Origin: Archangium sp.
GTDB lineage: Bacteria > Myxococcota > Myxococcia > Myxococcales > Myxococcaceae
Reading direction: 5' to 3'
Assembly: GCA_030681645.1 (NCBI GenBank)
Contig: JAUXRX010000017.1
Coordinates: forward strand, 434,001-498,000
DNA length: 64,000 nucleotides
Shown: piece by piece, positions 17,857-26,416 of the stretch
Layout of the letters: each line of letters begins with the position of its first letter
Position numbering within the stretch: position 1 is the first letter of the stretch
Notes under the pieces: generated by a model
The model's input: the letters and a program-made list of their open reading frames with translations, nothing else
What the model was told of the DNA's origin: nothing
The model's database searches: none
Translations under genes and position numbers: made by a program

Positions 17857-18775
17857 TCACGACACACCGGTCGACAGCCCTGCGGTCGGGGCGCTGATCG
17901 AGGCGGCTGACCTCGGCCCCGACGCAGCGCTGCTCGGCGCCCAGGCGCTGCAGCGGGCGCGGTCGGTCGAGACGCTCGAGGTGGCGTACGCCGCCTGGGC
18001 CGAGCTGCAGGAAGCCCATCGCACCGCCCGGCGCCGTTGGGCCGAAGAACGGCAGCGCCTCACCGAGCAGGGCGCGCTGTTGCTGGGGGCGGTGAAGGCC
18101 GCGGGCGGCACGCCCAACACGACCGAGGCCGGCCTCGCGAAGACCACCGCGCTCGACGGCTTTCTCGTCGACGCGAAGCAGAAGCTGGAAGGGGCGCAGG
18201 CCCAGTTGGCCGAGCGGGCGAGCTCGGCCGAGAAGGCGTTCCAGGCCGAGCTGGGCAAGCTGCGCGAAGAGCTGAAGGCGCGGATCGCTCGCCAGTCCGC
18301 CGCGATTCACCCGGTGTTCAAGCTGATGATCCGGGTGCTGGCAGGCGAACGGAGAATTCTCCACGCCCACCGCCTCGGTGCAGATGAGAGCGTGATCGCG
18401 CTGTGGGTGCTGACCGGCCGCATTCCGAGCCGGTACGACTACCTGTTCGATGACTCCACCGACGACGCGCTGATGGCGCCGCCGATGCTCTACGCCGACG
18501 AGGGCGTGACCGAGCTGCGGCCGTCCGCGCTCACGCTGGGCCGTACGCTCACCCCGCTGAAGGACGTGTGGCCGGTGAAGGGGATGATCCCCCTGACGTT
18601 GCCTGACGGCACGTGGCTGCGGTGGATCTCCCGCGGCGCGGTGCTCGAGGCCGAGGTGCAGGACGGCGAGGGCTTCCGCAACCTGCTCACGCACGAGGAG
18701 GCCGAACGGGTCACGGGGCTGCTGCTCTCGCACAAGCTCGCCGGAAAGCTCGAGCTCGAGCTGGTCCGCGAGTGA
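17825..18775 (+). CDS. Hypothetical coiled-coil protein
   Basis: 316 residues if the overlapping ATG (TGATG) is used. The first about 10 residues (MPAPSGAEGSP) are encoded by what looks like a dispersed repeat (17825-17856), so the ancestral start could be slightly downstream. The middle (about 55-160) is strongly helical and coiled-coil-prone (LAERASSAEKAFQAELGKLR). The C-terminal part (about 185-316) appears globular, with PLKDVWPVKGMIPLTLPDGTW. No signal peptide or membrane helix. It is the last gene of the membrane-protein cluster and may act with it. Unrecognised. Confidence 0.7.
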   Translation: MPAPSGAEGSPHDTPVDSPAVGALIEAADLGPDAALLGAQALQRARSVETLEVAYAAWAELQEAHRTARRRWAEERQRLTEQGALLLGAVKAAGGTPNTTEAGLAKTTALDGFLVDAKQKLEGAQAQLAERASSAEKAFQAELGKLREELKARIARQSAAIHPVFKLMIRVLAGERRILHAHRLGADESVIALWVLTGRIPSRYDYLFDDSTDDALMAPPMLYADEGVTELRPSALTLGRTLTPLKDVWPVKGMIPLTLPDGTWLRWISRGAVLEAEVQDGEGFRNLLTHEEAERVTGLLLSHKLAGKLELELVRE

Positions 18776-18782
18776 ACCCCTG

Positions 18783-18822
18783 CCTCGCTCTCCCCGAGGG
18801 GGAGAGGGTCGCGGAGAGGGCC
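18783..18822. repeat. Dispersed GC palindrome (REP-like), copy 2
   Basis: CTCTCCCC (18788-18795), loop GAG, GGGGAGAG (18799-18806), followed by GGTCGCGGAGAGGG. Almost identical to the copy at 11127, with one base change in the tail. It sits between two convergent genes (stops at 18775 and 18836) and may terminate both. Confidence 0.78.
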
Positions 18823-18835
18823 GCGCAACCCAGCG

Positions 18836-19756
18836 CTACTTTCGCGTCTTCACGATCGCGACATCAGCCGTCCCCGCGAGGATCGCCGAGCCACTGAACA
18901 GGTTGTCCGACTTCGGCCCGCCCAGCTTCGCGCTCTGCAGCACGATCACGTAATTCGTATCGGGGTCGGGAAACGCCGAGCCGGGAATCTCGACCACCGT
19001 CTTCGTCCATTCGCTGGGCGCGAGCAGCAGCTTGATGAAGCCCAGCGGCGTGGTGGGAATGTTCGTGTACGTCGGCTGGCCCTGGCCCTGCGCGCCCACG
19101 GGGAACACGTTGACGAACCCGAAGTTGCGGTTCTGCCCCTGCGGCGGGTCGGGCCGCGCGAACGTGAACGCCGTGCCCGTCACGCCCGCATCGAGCTCGA
19201 GGTAGCCCGCGGCCGGGTGGAACTCGGGAATGTTCTCCTTGCTGGGCACCCGCTCGACCTCGGCCAGGAACACCTGCGCCCCCAGCGCGAACTCGAACTG
19301 GTACGTCGCGTTGGGCTTGTAGACGAAGCCCGCATCGGGCGAGAGCGCGTAGGTGCCGCTGCCCTGGTCGTCGAGCGCGAAGGTCGGGCCGCTGACCTCC
19401 TTCAGCTTCGCGGTGGCCCCCGCGGTGCCGGTCACCGGGGCGTCCGGGGCGTCGCCCTGCCGCTGGCCGAAGAAGACGAAGGCCAGGTTCTGCTCGGGAA
19501 TGACGATGCCTGCGTCGGTGAGAAAGACCCCGGCGTCGAGGAACACCCCGGCATCGAACGGGGGAATGCTGGCGTCGAGCCCGGTACCCGCGATCGCCGC
19601 CCCCTTCACCTCGACCGCGGGGGTGGTCAGCAGGGTCGAGACCGCCACGGTCCTGGCGGTGGCCTGGTTGGTGATCGTCTGCAGGTCGCACGCCTGGAGT
19701 GCCAGGAAGCAGAGGCCGGCGAGGAGGGTGCGGGTGATTGTGGGTGACGTGTTCAT
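18836..19756 (-). CDS. Lipoprotein of unknown function
   Basis: 306 residues from ATG 19756. MNTSPTITRTLLAGLCFLAL followed by QACDLQT gives a lipobox (LQAC). The mature part has a short Asp/Ala/Gly/Val segment (PPFDAGVFLDAGVFLTDAGI) and a beta-rich domain (FAFVFFGQRQ..., LIKLLLAPSEWTKTVVEIPG). There are no catalytic motifs I recognise. An upstream extension of the frame to 19927 runs into the divergent cyclase gene and is rejected. Only 56 bases separate its start from the cyclase start, so the two promoters must overlap. Confidence 0.8.
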   Translation of the reverse strand: MNTSPTITRTLLAGLCFLALQACDLQTITNQATARTVAVSTLLTTPAVEVKGAAIAGTGLDASIPPFDAGVFLDAGVFLTDAGIVIPEQNLAFVFFGQRQGDAPDAPVTGTAGATAKLKEVSGPTFALDDQGSGTYALSPDAGFVYKPNATYQFEFALGAQVFLAEVERVPSKENIPEFHPAAGYLELDAGVTGTAFTFARPDPPQGQNRNFGFVNVFPVGAQGQGQPTYTNIPTTPLGFIKLLLAPSEWTKTVVEIPGSAFPDPDTNYVIVLQSAKLGGPKSDNLFSGSAILAGTADVAIVKTRK

Positions 19757-19812
19757 GGAGTGCACAGCATAGTCCCTCGAACGTGGCGACCAACCCCCTC
19801 CAAAGCGCAGGC

Positions 19813-22311
19813 ATGCGCTTCGTCCAGAAGTTCGGCGTCGCGTTCCTCTGGGCCACGATCGTCGGCGTGCTCTTCGGCGGCGCGGCGTACTTCCGCGTGG
19901 AGCGCAGGGAACTGGAGGGCGAGCCACGCTGGCACGTCTACCCGCGGCTCTGGCTCGAGCTGGCCGAGGCCCGCACCGTCGACTGGCGCGCCCGGGAGCT
20001 GGGCCGCACGGACGACCGCGCTGACGGCGTGGTGTTGATCAACGTCGACGAAGACACCCTGTCCAACGCGCGCGAATCGGAGCACCCCGAATGGGCGATG
20101 CGGCCCTGGCCCCGCGAGCTGCTGGGTGCGGTGGCTGAGCAGGCGGTGCGCGAGGGCGCCTCGATGGTGTTCATCGACGAGTCCTTCGCCGACGTCTCCG
20201 CGCGCCAGTGTTCTCCCTGCCGGGGTGAAGACCCCCGCACCGACGATCAACGCTTCGCCGAGCGCCTCCGCGGGCTGGGAGGCAAGGTGGTGCTGGGGTT
20301 CGACTGGCACCGCGAGACCCGCCGCGCCGCCGATCGCCCCCTGATGCCGCTGCTGATGCGGGTGGCCGAGGTCGACACCGAGGCCCAGACCTTTCCCTTC
20401 GTGCGGCGGGTGCTGCTGCAGCGCACCACCGCGTACGTGGTGCAGAGCGAGGGGCGCTTCACGGTGTGGGCCGGCTCGACGGGGGAAGCGCAGACGAAAG
20501 ACCTGGCGGCCGCGCTCGAGCTCAAGGGCAGCCCGCAGACGCGCAGCCTCACGCCCGCGGACGACGCGGCCGAGGTGGGCGCCCAGCTGCTGCTGCAGAA
20601 GCTGGCGCACGTGGAGGTGCAGGGCTTCGACGCCGAGTCTGCCCCTCGCGCGGGTGCGGTCGACGCGCCGGTGCCCGCCCTGCTCATGCCCGAGGTGGCG
20701 ACGGCCAGCATGCGGTTGATCGCCGATCCCGACGGGGTGGTGCGCTCGGTGCCGCTGCTGGTGAATACCTCGCGCACCAACGACGGGGGGGCGCTCGTGC
20801 CCGGCGTCGCGCTGCGCATTCGCCCCGGGGCCCCGGGCACCTTCGTCGTCGAGGGCGGGTACCTCAAGGGGGTCGAGCAGCCGGGCGTGCCCGTCGATTC
20901 CCAGGGCTTCCTGGCGCTGCGCTGGAGCGCCGACGAGGCGGGCCGCTCGGGGCGGGGCACGCTCAAGCGCGCGGTGCCCGCGTGGCGGCTGCTGGTCAAT
21001 CGTGAAGACGACGAGGCCGGCCGCGGCGTGCGCCACCACGACAACGATCTCGCCGGGCGCGTGGTGGTGCTGGTCGACGAGCGCTCGTCTCCGGTGCTGC
21101 AGACCCCGGTGGGGTTGCTCACCCGTGGGGCGATCTGGGCGCAGGCGATCTCCAACGTGGCCCGGGGGCAGGGCATTCGCCGGGTGGAACCGCAGCTCGA
21201 CTTCTGGCTCACCCTCGCGTTCGCCTTCGCCGGCGCGATCCTCGCGGTGGCCTGGTCGAGCCTGATGCGCCGGCCGGGTTGGCTCGCGTGGGTGGCGACG
21301 ATCGGGCTGGTCTTCGTGGTGCAAACGCTCTTGGCGCGGCAGCTCTACGTGACCCAGCAACGGCAGGTGGTGATGCTCGCGCCGATCTTCGCGTGCAGCC
21401 TCACCTTCCTCGCGTCGCTCGGCTACGCGCGCACCCTCGAGCAGAGCCTGCGTGACTTCGTGCTCCGCGCGCTCGGGGGCGCGGTGCGCGCCGACGTCTT
21501 CCGCCGGGTCGAGCGCGACCTGGCGCTGATGCGGCCCGAGCGGCGCGAGCTCACCATCTTCTTCTCTGACATCGAGGGCTTCACCTCGGTGTCCAACGAG
21601 AAGGACCCGGCGGTGGTGGTCGACGTGCTGCGCGACTACCTGTCCGAGATGACCACGCTCGTGCTCGATCGGGGCGGGCACGTCGACAAGTACCTCGGCG
21701 ATGGGCTGATGGCCTTCTGGGGGGCGCCGGTCGCCACGCCCAACGACGCCGAGTCTGCGTGCGAGGCGGCGATCCTGATGCAGGCGCGCTTCGACGAGAA
21801 GCGCGCCGAATGGGAGAAGAAGTGCGGGCGCACGCTGGTGCTGCGCGCGGGCATCGAGACGGGCGACACCGTGGTGGGCGAGATGGGCACGCTGCACCGG
21901 GTCAACTACACGGTGATGGGTGAGCCGGTCGCCACCGCCGCGAGGCTCGAGGCGCTCGCCAAGCGCTACGGCGTGCGCACCCTGGTCGGCGAGACCCTGG
22001 TGGAAGAAGCGAAGGACGCGTACCTGTTCCGCCCGCTCGACACCGTGCGCATGGGGCGCGAGGGCCAGCCGATTCGCATCTCCGAGCTGCTCGCGCCGCT
22101 CACGGCGCACGGGTTCGAATGGGTGAGGGACTACGAGGCGGCCTGGCTCGCGTGGAACGAGCGGCGCTTCGCCGACGCGCTGACCGCCTTTCAGGCGCTC
22201 GCCGCTGCGCGGCCCGACGACACCGTGGTGAGGCGCTACGTCGCCCGCTGCACCGCCTTTCTCGCAGCCGCCCCTGCCCCCTCGTGGGACGGCATCTACG
22301 ACGGCGACTGA
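19813..22311 (+). CDS. CHASE2-domain class III adenylate/guanylate cyclase
   Basis: 832 residues. A signal-anchor helix (about 5-27), a periplasmic CHASE2 sensor domain (about 45-440, with VVLINVDEDTLS and WPRELLGAVAE typical of it), then two or three transmembrane helices (about 463-540) and a cytoplasmic class III cyclase domain. Metal-binding aspartates are in IFFSDIEGFTS (Asp586) and YLGDGLMAFWG (Asp630). The transition-state pair lies in VNYTVMGEPVATAARLEAL (Asn698, Arg711 region). All catalytic positions appear intact, so it should make cAMP (or cGMP) in response to an extracytoplasmic signal. A TPR-like tail follows. It is divergent from a lipoprotein gene. Confidence 0.92.
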   Translation: MRFVQKFGVAFLWATIVGVLFGGAAYFRVERRELEGEPRWHVYPRLWLELAEARTVDWRARELGRTDDRADGVVLINVDEDTLSNARESEHPEWAMRPWPRELLGAVAEQAVREGASMVFIDESFADVSARQCSPCRGEDPRTDDQRFAERLRGLGGKVVLGFDWHRETRRAADRPLMPLLMRVAEVDTEAQTFPFVRRVLLQRTTAYVVQSEGRFTVWAGSTGEAQTKDLAAALELKGSPQTRSLTPADDAAEVGAQLLLQKLAHVEVQGFDAESAPRAGAVDAPVPALLMPEVATASMRLIADPDGVVRSVPLLVNTSRTNDGGALVPGVALRIRPGAPGTFVVEGGYLKGVEQPGVPVDSQGFLALRWSADEAGRSGRGTLKRAVPAWRLLVNREDDEAGRGVRHHDNDLAGRVVVLVDERSSPVLQTPVGLLTRGAIWAQAISNVARGQGIRRVEPQLDFWLTLAFAFAGAILAVAWSSLMRRPGWLAWVATIGLVFVVQTLLARQLYVTQQRQVVMLAPIFACSLTFLASLGYARTLEQSLRDFVLRALGGAVRADVFRRVERDLALMRPERRELTIFFSDIEGFTSVSNEKDPAVVVDVLRDYLSEMTTLVLDRGGHVDKYLGDGLMAFWGAPVATPNDAESACEAAILMQARFDEKRAEWEKKCGRTLVLRAGIETGDTVVGEMGTLHRVNYTVMGEPVATAARLEALAKRYGVRTLVGETLVEEAKDAYLFRPLDTVRMGREGQPIRISELLAPLTAHGFEWVRDYEAAWLAWNERRFADALTAFQALAAARPDDTVVRRYVARCTAFLAAAPAPSWDGIYDGD

Positions 22312-22317
22312 CCCGCT

Positions 22318-22337
22318 CACGCCTTGTATTAGGCGTG
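22318..22337. terminator. Short perfect hairpin after the cyclase gene
   Basis: CACGCCT (22318-22324) and AGGCGTG (22331-22337) pair perfectly around a TGTATT loop, six bases after the cyclase stop. There is no U-tract, and a second weak hairpin (ACCCTCGGGT) follows just before the next gene. A terminator is the simplest reading. An operator for the five-gene cluster that starts 60 bases downstream is the alternative. Confidence 0.45.
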
Positions 22338-22396
22338 CATGTTGCAGCGATGGCCGGCATTAGTCCGAGCGACCCGAAGGTGGCACCCTCGGGTGA

Positions 22397-23176
22397 ATGA
22401 CTCCGGTCTCTCGCGCAGTGATGCTCGCGCTCGGTGGCCTCGCCCTGAACGCAGCGGCCGAGGTCGACGATCCCAACCGCATGGTCGACCGGGTCTTCTT
22501 CTCCGTCTACGGCGGGGTGGGCCAGGTCACGGCGCGGCACCTCGAGGGGCCGGGTGGGTCAGACGCGCGCGGCGTTATCAGCGGGCCTGCCTGGGCCGGG
22601 GGCTTCGGCGTCGGCATCTGGCCTGTCGACTTCATCGGCATCGACCTGAGCTTCGAAGCACTCGACCTTTCCTTCGGTGAGCTCGACTCGTCTCGCTGCG
22701 TGGGAGGCGCGGCGTGTACGGGGCAGCGCTTCGGCGGTTTCGGGCTGCGGCTCTCTCCCTCGCTGCGGCTCGCGCTCCCGCTGCGTTACGTCGCGCCGTA
22801 CATCGGGGCTGGCCCGGCGCTGCTGGTACCGTTCTTTTCCACGGGTGAGCTCGAGGGCTCGCCAGGGCCCCGCTTCAACTTCCGGTACTTCGCAGGCAGC
22901 AGCATCTACCTGAACCCCGAGCTGCGGCTCTTCATCGAGTTCCACCTGGTGCCGTTCGACCTGTCGGCGCCCATGCTCCTGCCGAAGGAAAAGGCGCCCT
23001 CGGCGACCCAGACCATCGAGGGCGGCCTCGCGGGTTACCTCACGGTGGGCCTCGCCTTCACGCCCGAGGACTTCAAGTCCTCGCCGGGCAAAGGCGGGTG
23101 GATCGCCCTGCCCATCGGCCTGGCCGTCGCCGCGTCGGCGCTCGCCGTGGCCTTCTCGTTGCCGGAGGACCCGTGA
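22397..23176 (+). CDS. Outer-membrane beta-barrel-like protein
   Basis: 259 residues with a signal peptide (MTPVSRAVMLALGGLALNAAAEV). The mature part alternates hydrophobic and polar residues with many aromatic strand ends (VFFSVYGGVGQV, FGGFGLRLSPSLRLALPLRY, VAPYIGAGPALLVPFF, LRLFIEFHLVPF), as in small 8-10 strand outer-membrane barrels. Unusually, it ends with a hydrophobic helix (GWIALPIGLAVAASALAVAF) rather than a C-terminal Phe/Tyr strand, so assembly as a canonical barrel is uncertain. It is the first of five genes joined by four-base overlaps. Confidence 0.75.
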   Translation: MTPVSRAVMLALGGLALNAAAEVDDPNRMVDRVFFSVYGGVGQVTARHLEGPGGSDARGVISGPAWAGGFGVGIWPVDFIGIDLSFEALDLSFGELDSSRCVGGAACTGQRFGGFGLRLSPSLRLALPLRYVAPYIGAGPALLVPFFSTGELEGSPGPRFNFRYFAGSSIYLNPELRLFIEFHLVPFDLSAPMLLPKEKAPSATQTIEGGLAGYLTVGLAFTPEDFKSSPGKGGWIALPIGLAVAASALAVAFSLPEDP

Positions 23177-24171
23177 AGCGCCTGGGCCTGCTCGTCACGC
23201 TGCTGCTCGCCCGGCTCGCGCTCGCTGACTGGTGGAACGTGGGCCCGGGGCCCGCGCCTCCGCCGGTCAACAACCCGAAGTGTGTGTCCGGCTGCGACGA
23301 CGCGCCGAGCTCGCAGCCGCAGAACTCGAACAGGAATACGCGCGATCCCGAGGCCGAGGCCCGCCAGCGCGCTGCCGACGAGGCAGCCCGCCAGGAGGCA
23401 GAGCGCCGGGCCGCCGAAGCTCAGCGCGAGTTCGAGGCCGTGCGCGACGCTACGCAGCGGCTGGGGGAGGTGGGCTCGTCGACCCGCGAGCAGGCGCGGC
23501 GCTTCGACGACTACCGCGATCAGCTCGAGCGCCGCGAGACGCTTGTCCGGTCGCTGGAGCGCGCGCTGGCCCCGGTGGGCGCAGACGTGGTCAAGCCGGC
23601 TGCCGGCGCCCGCACCGCGGTGTCGATGAAGGAGTACTGCGATCGCCTCAACGCCGCGGCCCCAGCAGGGCGGACCCTGCGCGTCAGCGACGTGCCGCTC
23701 CCGTCAGCCCAGTCCAGTGTGAGGACCGCCGCGTTCGAAGCCCCTCCGTCGATCCCGCCGGGCCGCTTCACCGAGGTGACCGCGGCGATCAACCGCGCGC
23801 GAGAGGCGCTGAAGGTAGAGGCGAAGGAGACCGCTGATTCGCTGGGCTGGAAGTACCTCGGCGAGCATGTGCCGTACCTCACGTCGGCGAAGGATCTCTT
23901 CGACAGCGGCAAGCAGAACTACGAGGCGCTCTCGGGTCTGACCACCCGGCTGGCCAACGCCGCCTTCGCGCATGCCCATGAAGTCGCACTCACCGTGGGC
24001 GGCGCAGGCGGCACCGCGACCCGGGAGGACAACGACCGAATCACCCAGTCGATGGGGCGCGACGTGAATGACACCAGCGCGACTCTCCTCGCCGAGCAGG
24101 CGCGCGGCGCGATCAAGGAGTCGCTGCTCGACAAGGTCTTCGGCTGGTTTGCGCCCGGGGAAGACCCATGA
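23173..24171 (+). CDS. Exported coiled-coil protein
   Basis: 332 residues from GTG 23173, overlapping the previous stop (GTGA). The signal peptide MKRLGLLVTLLLARLALADW is followed by a Pro/Asn segment and a long charged coiled-coil region (about 55-135; EAARQEAERRAAEAQREFEA, then DDYRDQLERRETLVRSLERA). The C-terminal part is helical (AHAHEVALTVGGAGGTATRE). It is probably periplasmic and structural. No family recognised. Confidence 0.75.
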   Translation: MKRLGLLVTLLLARLALADWWNVGPGPAPPPVNNPKCVSGCDDAPSSQPQNSNRNTRDPEAEARQRAADEAARQEAERRAAEAQREFEAVRDATQRLGEVGSSTREQARRFDDYRDQLERRETLVRSLERALAPVGADVVKPAAGARTAVSMKEYCDRLNAAAPAGRTLRVSDVPLPSAQSSVRTAAFEAPPSIPPGRFTEVTAAINRAREALKVEAKETADSLGWKYLGEHVPYLTSAKDLFDSGKQNYEALSGLTTRLANAAFAHAHEVALTVGGAGGTATREDNDRITQSMGRDVNDTSATLLAEQARGAIKESLLDKVFGWFAPGEDP

Positions 24172-24989
24172 TCGCTTCCCTCGGGCTGTTGCTGCTCTCG
24201 GCCACGCCAGCGGCGTGGGACGGCGTGTTCCCCTCGGCTGCGCAGGCGGGCTTCATCTTCAAGCTCGACGACGGCCTCGCAGGCCGGCGCTTCGCCTTCG
24301 ACGTCTCTCCAGACGGGCAGCCGTTCCTCGCCTCCGACCAGGTGATCTTCCCCATCAACGATCGTCCCAGCCGCAAGCTGCCCCCGTTCAGGTTGAGCGG
24401 CGTGGCGCGCATCGACGAGCTCGGCTTCACCCGCGACGGCGCGCTGCTGCTCATCTCGGGCAAGACCCTCGGCGCCGCCACCGCGAAGGGCTTCCGGCTG
24501 CTGGCGATGTTGCCCCGCGAGAAGATGCACCTGGCGACGGGCTCCGGGCAGGAGACGTGGATCTGGGGCGGTGAGAGCGTGTTCAGTTTGTCGCGCGGCG
24601 GGAAGATCGAGCACCTGATGCGCACGCCCACGCCCATCGAGGCGCTCGCGGGTGATGGGCCGCGGCTGGTATTCGCCACGCAGGGCGCGCTGCTCGAGCT
24701 GCTGGGCACCGGAGAGCCGCGGCTGCTCGCGGTGCTGCCGGGGCCGGCGCGCTCGCTCGCCCTCGCTCCCGGTGGCGCGCTCTTCTATTCGACCGCCTCA
24801 GAGGTCGGTTACCTCACCGCTTCCGGCCGCCGCTACCCGTTCGTGAAAGGCAAGGGCGCGCAGGTGCGCGTCGCGGGAGGCGAGCTGTTCCTCTTCTTCG
24901 AAGACGAGGGCGTCGTTCGCGTCTCCCCGGTGGAGAGCTTCGCGGCCATGGCCCAGGCCATCGACGCCATGCGGGATGGTGGCCCTTGA
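24168..24989 (+). CDS. Exported beta-propeller-like protein
   Basis: 273 residues from ATG 24168 (ATGA overlap). MIASLGLLLLSATPAAWDGV is a signal peptide. The mature part shows about six repeats of 35-40 residues with the rhythm 'GxxxFxS...', for example FAFDVSPDGQPFLASDQVIF, ELGFTRDGALLLISGKTL and SLALAPGGALFYSTASEVGY. These look like propeller blades (NHL/WD40-like). Enzymatic motifs are absent; a periplasmic scaffold or sensor is likely. Confidence 0.72.
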   Translation: MIASLGLLLLSATPAAWDGVFPSAAQAGFIFKLDDGLAGRRFAFDVSPDGQPFLASDQVIFPINDRPSRKLPPFRLSGVARIDELGFTRDGALLLISGKTLGAATAKGFRLLAMLPREKMHLATGSGQETWIWGGESVFSLSRGGKIEHLMRTPTPIEALAGDGPRLVFATQGALLELLGTGEPRLLAVLPGPARSLALAPGGALFYSTASEVGYLTASGRRYPFVKGKGAQVRVAGGELFLFFEDEGVVRVSPVESFAAMAQAIDAMRDGGP

Positions 24990-26416
24990 GAGCCGCGCTG
25001 CTCGCCGCGCTCTGCCTGGTCGCCTGCACGCCCTTCTACCGGGTCGACGAGGCGCACGGCCTGCGCGTGGCCGATGGCGAGGAGCGGGTGCGCCTGCAGG
25101 CACGGGCCCACGAGCTGATGTCACTGGGCCGGCCGGGCGCGGCTGCCGAGGCGTACCAGCACGCAGTGGAGCTCGATCCCGATCCACCAGCCGAGCTCTT
25201 CCTCTCGCTCGCGCAGGCGAGGGCGGCTGACGGACAACGGGCGCCCGCGCGCGCGGCGGCGCGGCTGGGCCTCACGCGGAACCCGCTCCCGCCCAACACC
25301 CGGCGCGGGCTGCGTGAGCTGTTGGTTCGTCAGTACGCGGCCGATGGGCTGATCGAGCCTGCGCTCGACTTCCTGCCCGAGCCGAGCCTCGAGGGCGCGA
25401 TGCGGGTGTCCGAGCTGGCGCAGGTGCTCGGCCCGCTCGCGGACGCCGATCAGCTCGCGCGCGCGGGCCGCGGCACCGAATCGCTGGCTCGTTACGAGGA
25501 ATGGCTCGCGGCGTTCGGCGTGCCCACGCATCGGCTGCTGGTGGGCTGGTCGGGCAACGTGCTGCGCGCGGCTGCTGGCCCGGCAGGGCAGGCCGCGCTC
25601 GAGGCCGACCGCGCCGCGGAGGAGGGGCGTTTCGACGAGGCCGTTGCCCTGTACGCGCTCGTGTTCCGCTTCCAGTCGCCGGCGACCTTCGACGCCTCCG
25701 TGCGCGCGCGCTTCGAGACCGCCTGCGCGCGAGCGGCAGAACCCGGTGCAACGGACGAAGTCCTCGCGCTGACGGCGAAGGCCAGCGATGCGCTGGGTGC
25801 AAACCGGCTCGGTGAGGCGCTCGGGCTCTACCGGCGCGCGGTGGCGAGCGCGCCCTGGTGGCCCGAGGCTCGCCACAACCTGGCGTTGCTGCTGGCGCAG
25901 GTCGAGCAGTACGCCGAGGCGCTACGTCACATGCAGGCGTTCCTGCGGCTCTCGCGCGACCCGGCGATGACCGCGCGTGCGCAGGCGAGGGTGATCGAGT
26001 GGGAACGCCGCGCCGACCCGGCTCAGGCCGAGCAGGTTCGTGCCGAGGCTCAGCTGCGCGAGGCCGACCTCACCCGCCACCGCAGCCGGGCGCGGGCATG
26101 GCGAGATCGCGGCTTCGTGTTGATGAGCGCAGGCGCGGTGGTGGGCGCGGGCGCCGTGGCGTGCGCCGTCGTGGGGCTGCGCACCAACGACCAGGTGCGG
26201 GCGGGGAACTTCGACACGGGGCGCGACATCCTGCTCGCGACCGAGGTGGGGAAGACGGCGAATACCCTGGGAACGATCCTCGCGGTGACGTCGGGCGCGC
26301 TGGTGGCGATCGGGTTGCCGATCGTCCTCTTCAGCCTCGACCCGGCCGCTCCGCAGGTGAGCGTCGTCGGAGGTCCGGGGTTCGCGGGCTTCGCGGTCAG
26401 CGGGGTGCTGCCGTGA
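24986..26416 (+). CDS. TPR-repeat lipoprotein
   Basis: 476 residues from TTG 24986, which overlaps the previous stop (TTGA). The start is supported by the lipobox that follows at once (MRAALLAALCLVACTPFYRV). TPR-like helical pairs occur at about 35-110 (HELMSLGRPGAAAEAYQHAV) and 255-330 (ALGLYRRAVASAPWWPEARH). Two hydrophobic helices near the C-terminus (GFVLMSAGAVVGAGAVACAV and TLGTILAVTSGALVAIGLPI) could anchor it in a membrane. It is part of the same overlapping five-gene set, so it probably scaffolds one envelope complex with its neighbours. Confidence 0.78.
   Translation: MRAALLAALCLVACTPFYRVDEAHGLRVADGEERVRLQARAHELMSLGRPGAAAEAYQHAVELDPDPPAELFLSLAQARAADGQRAPARAAARLGLTRNPLPPNTRRGLRELLVRQYAADGLIEPALDFLPEPSLEGAMRVSELAQVLGPLADADQLARAGRGTESLARYEEWLAAFGVPTHRLLVGWSGNVLRAAAGPAGQAALEADRAAEEGRFDEAVALYALVFRFQSPATFDASVRARFETACARAAEPGATDEVLALTAKASDALGANRLGEALGLYRRAVASAPWWPEARHNLALLLAQVEQYAEALRHMQAFLRLSRDPAMTARAQARVIEWERRADPAQAEQVRAEAQLREADLTRHRSRARAWRDRGFVLMSAGAVVGAGAVACAVVGLRTNDQVRAGNFDTGRDILLATEVGKTANTLGTILAVTSGALVAIGLPIVLFSLDPAAPQVSVVGGPGFAGFAVSGVLP

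Noticed and set aside
19753..22320. 855-codon antisense frame across the CHASE2 cyclase
   Set aside because: The plus strand encodes an intact cyclase with all motifs; the antisense product is low-complexity Arg/His/Gly-rich.
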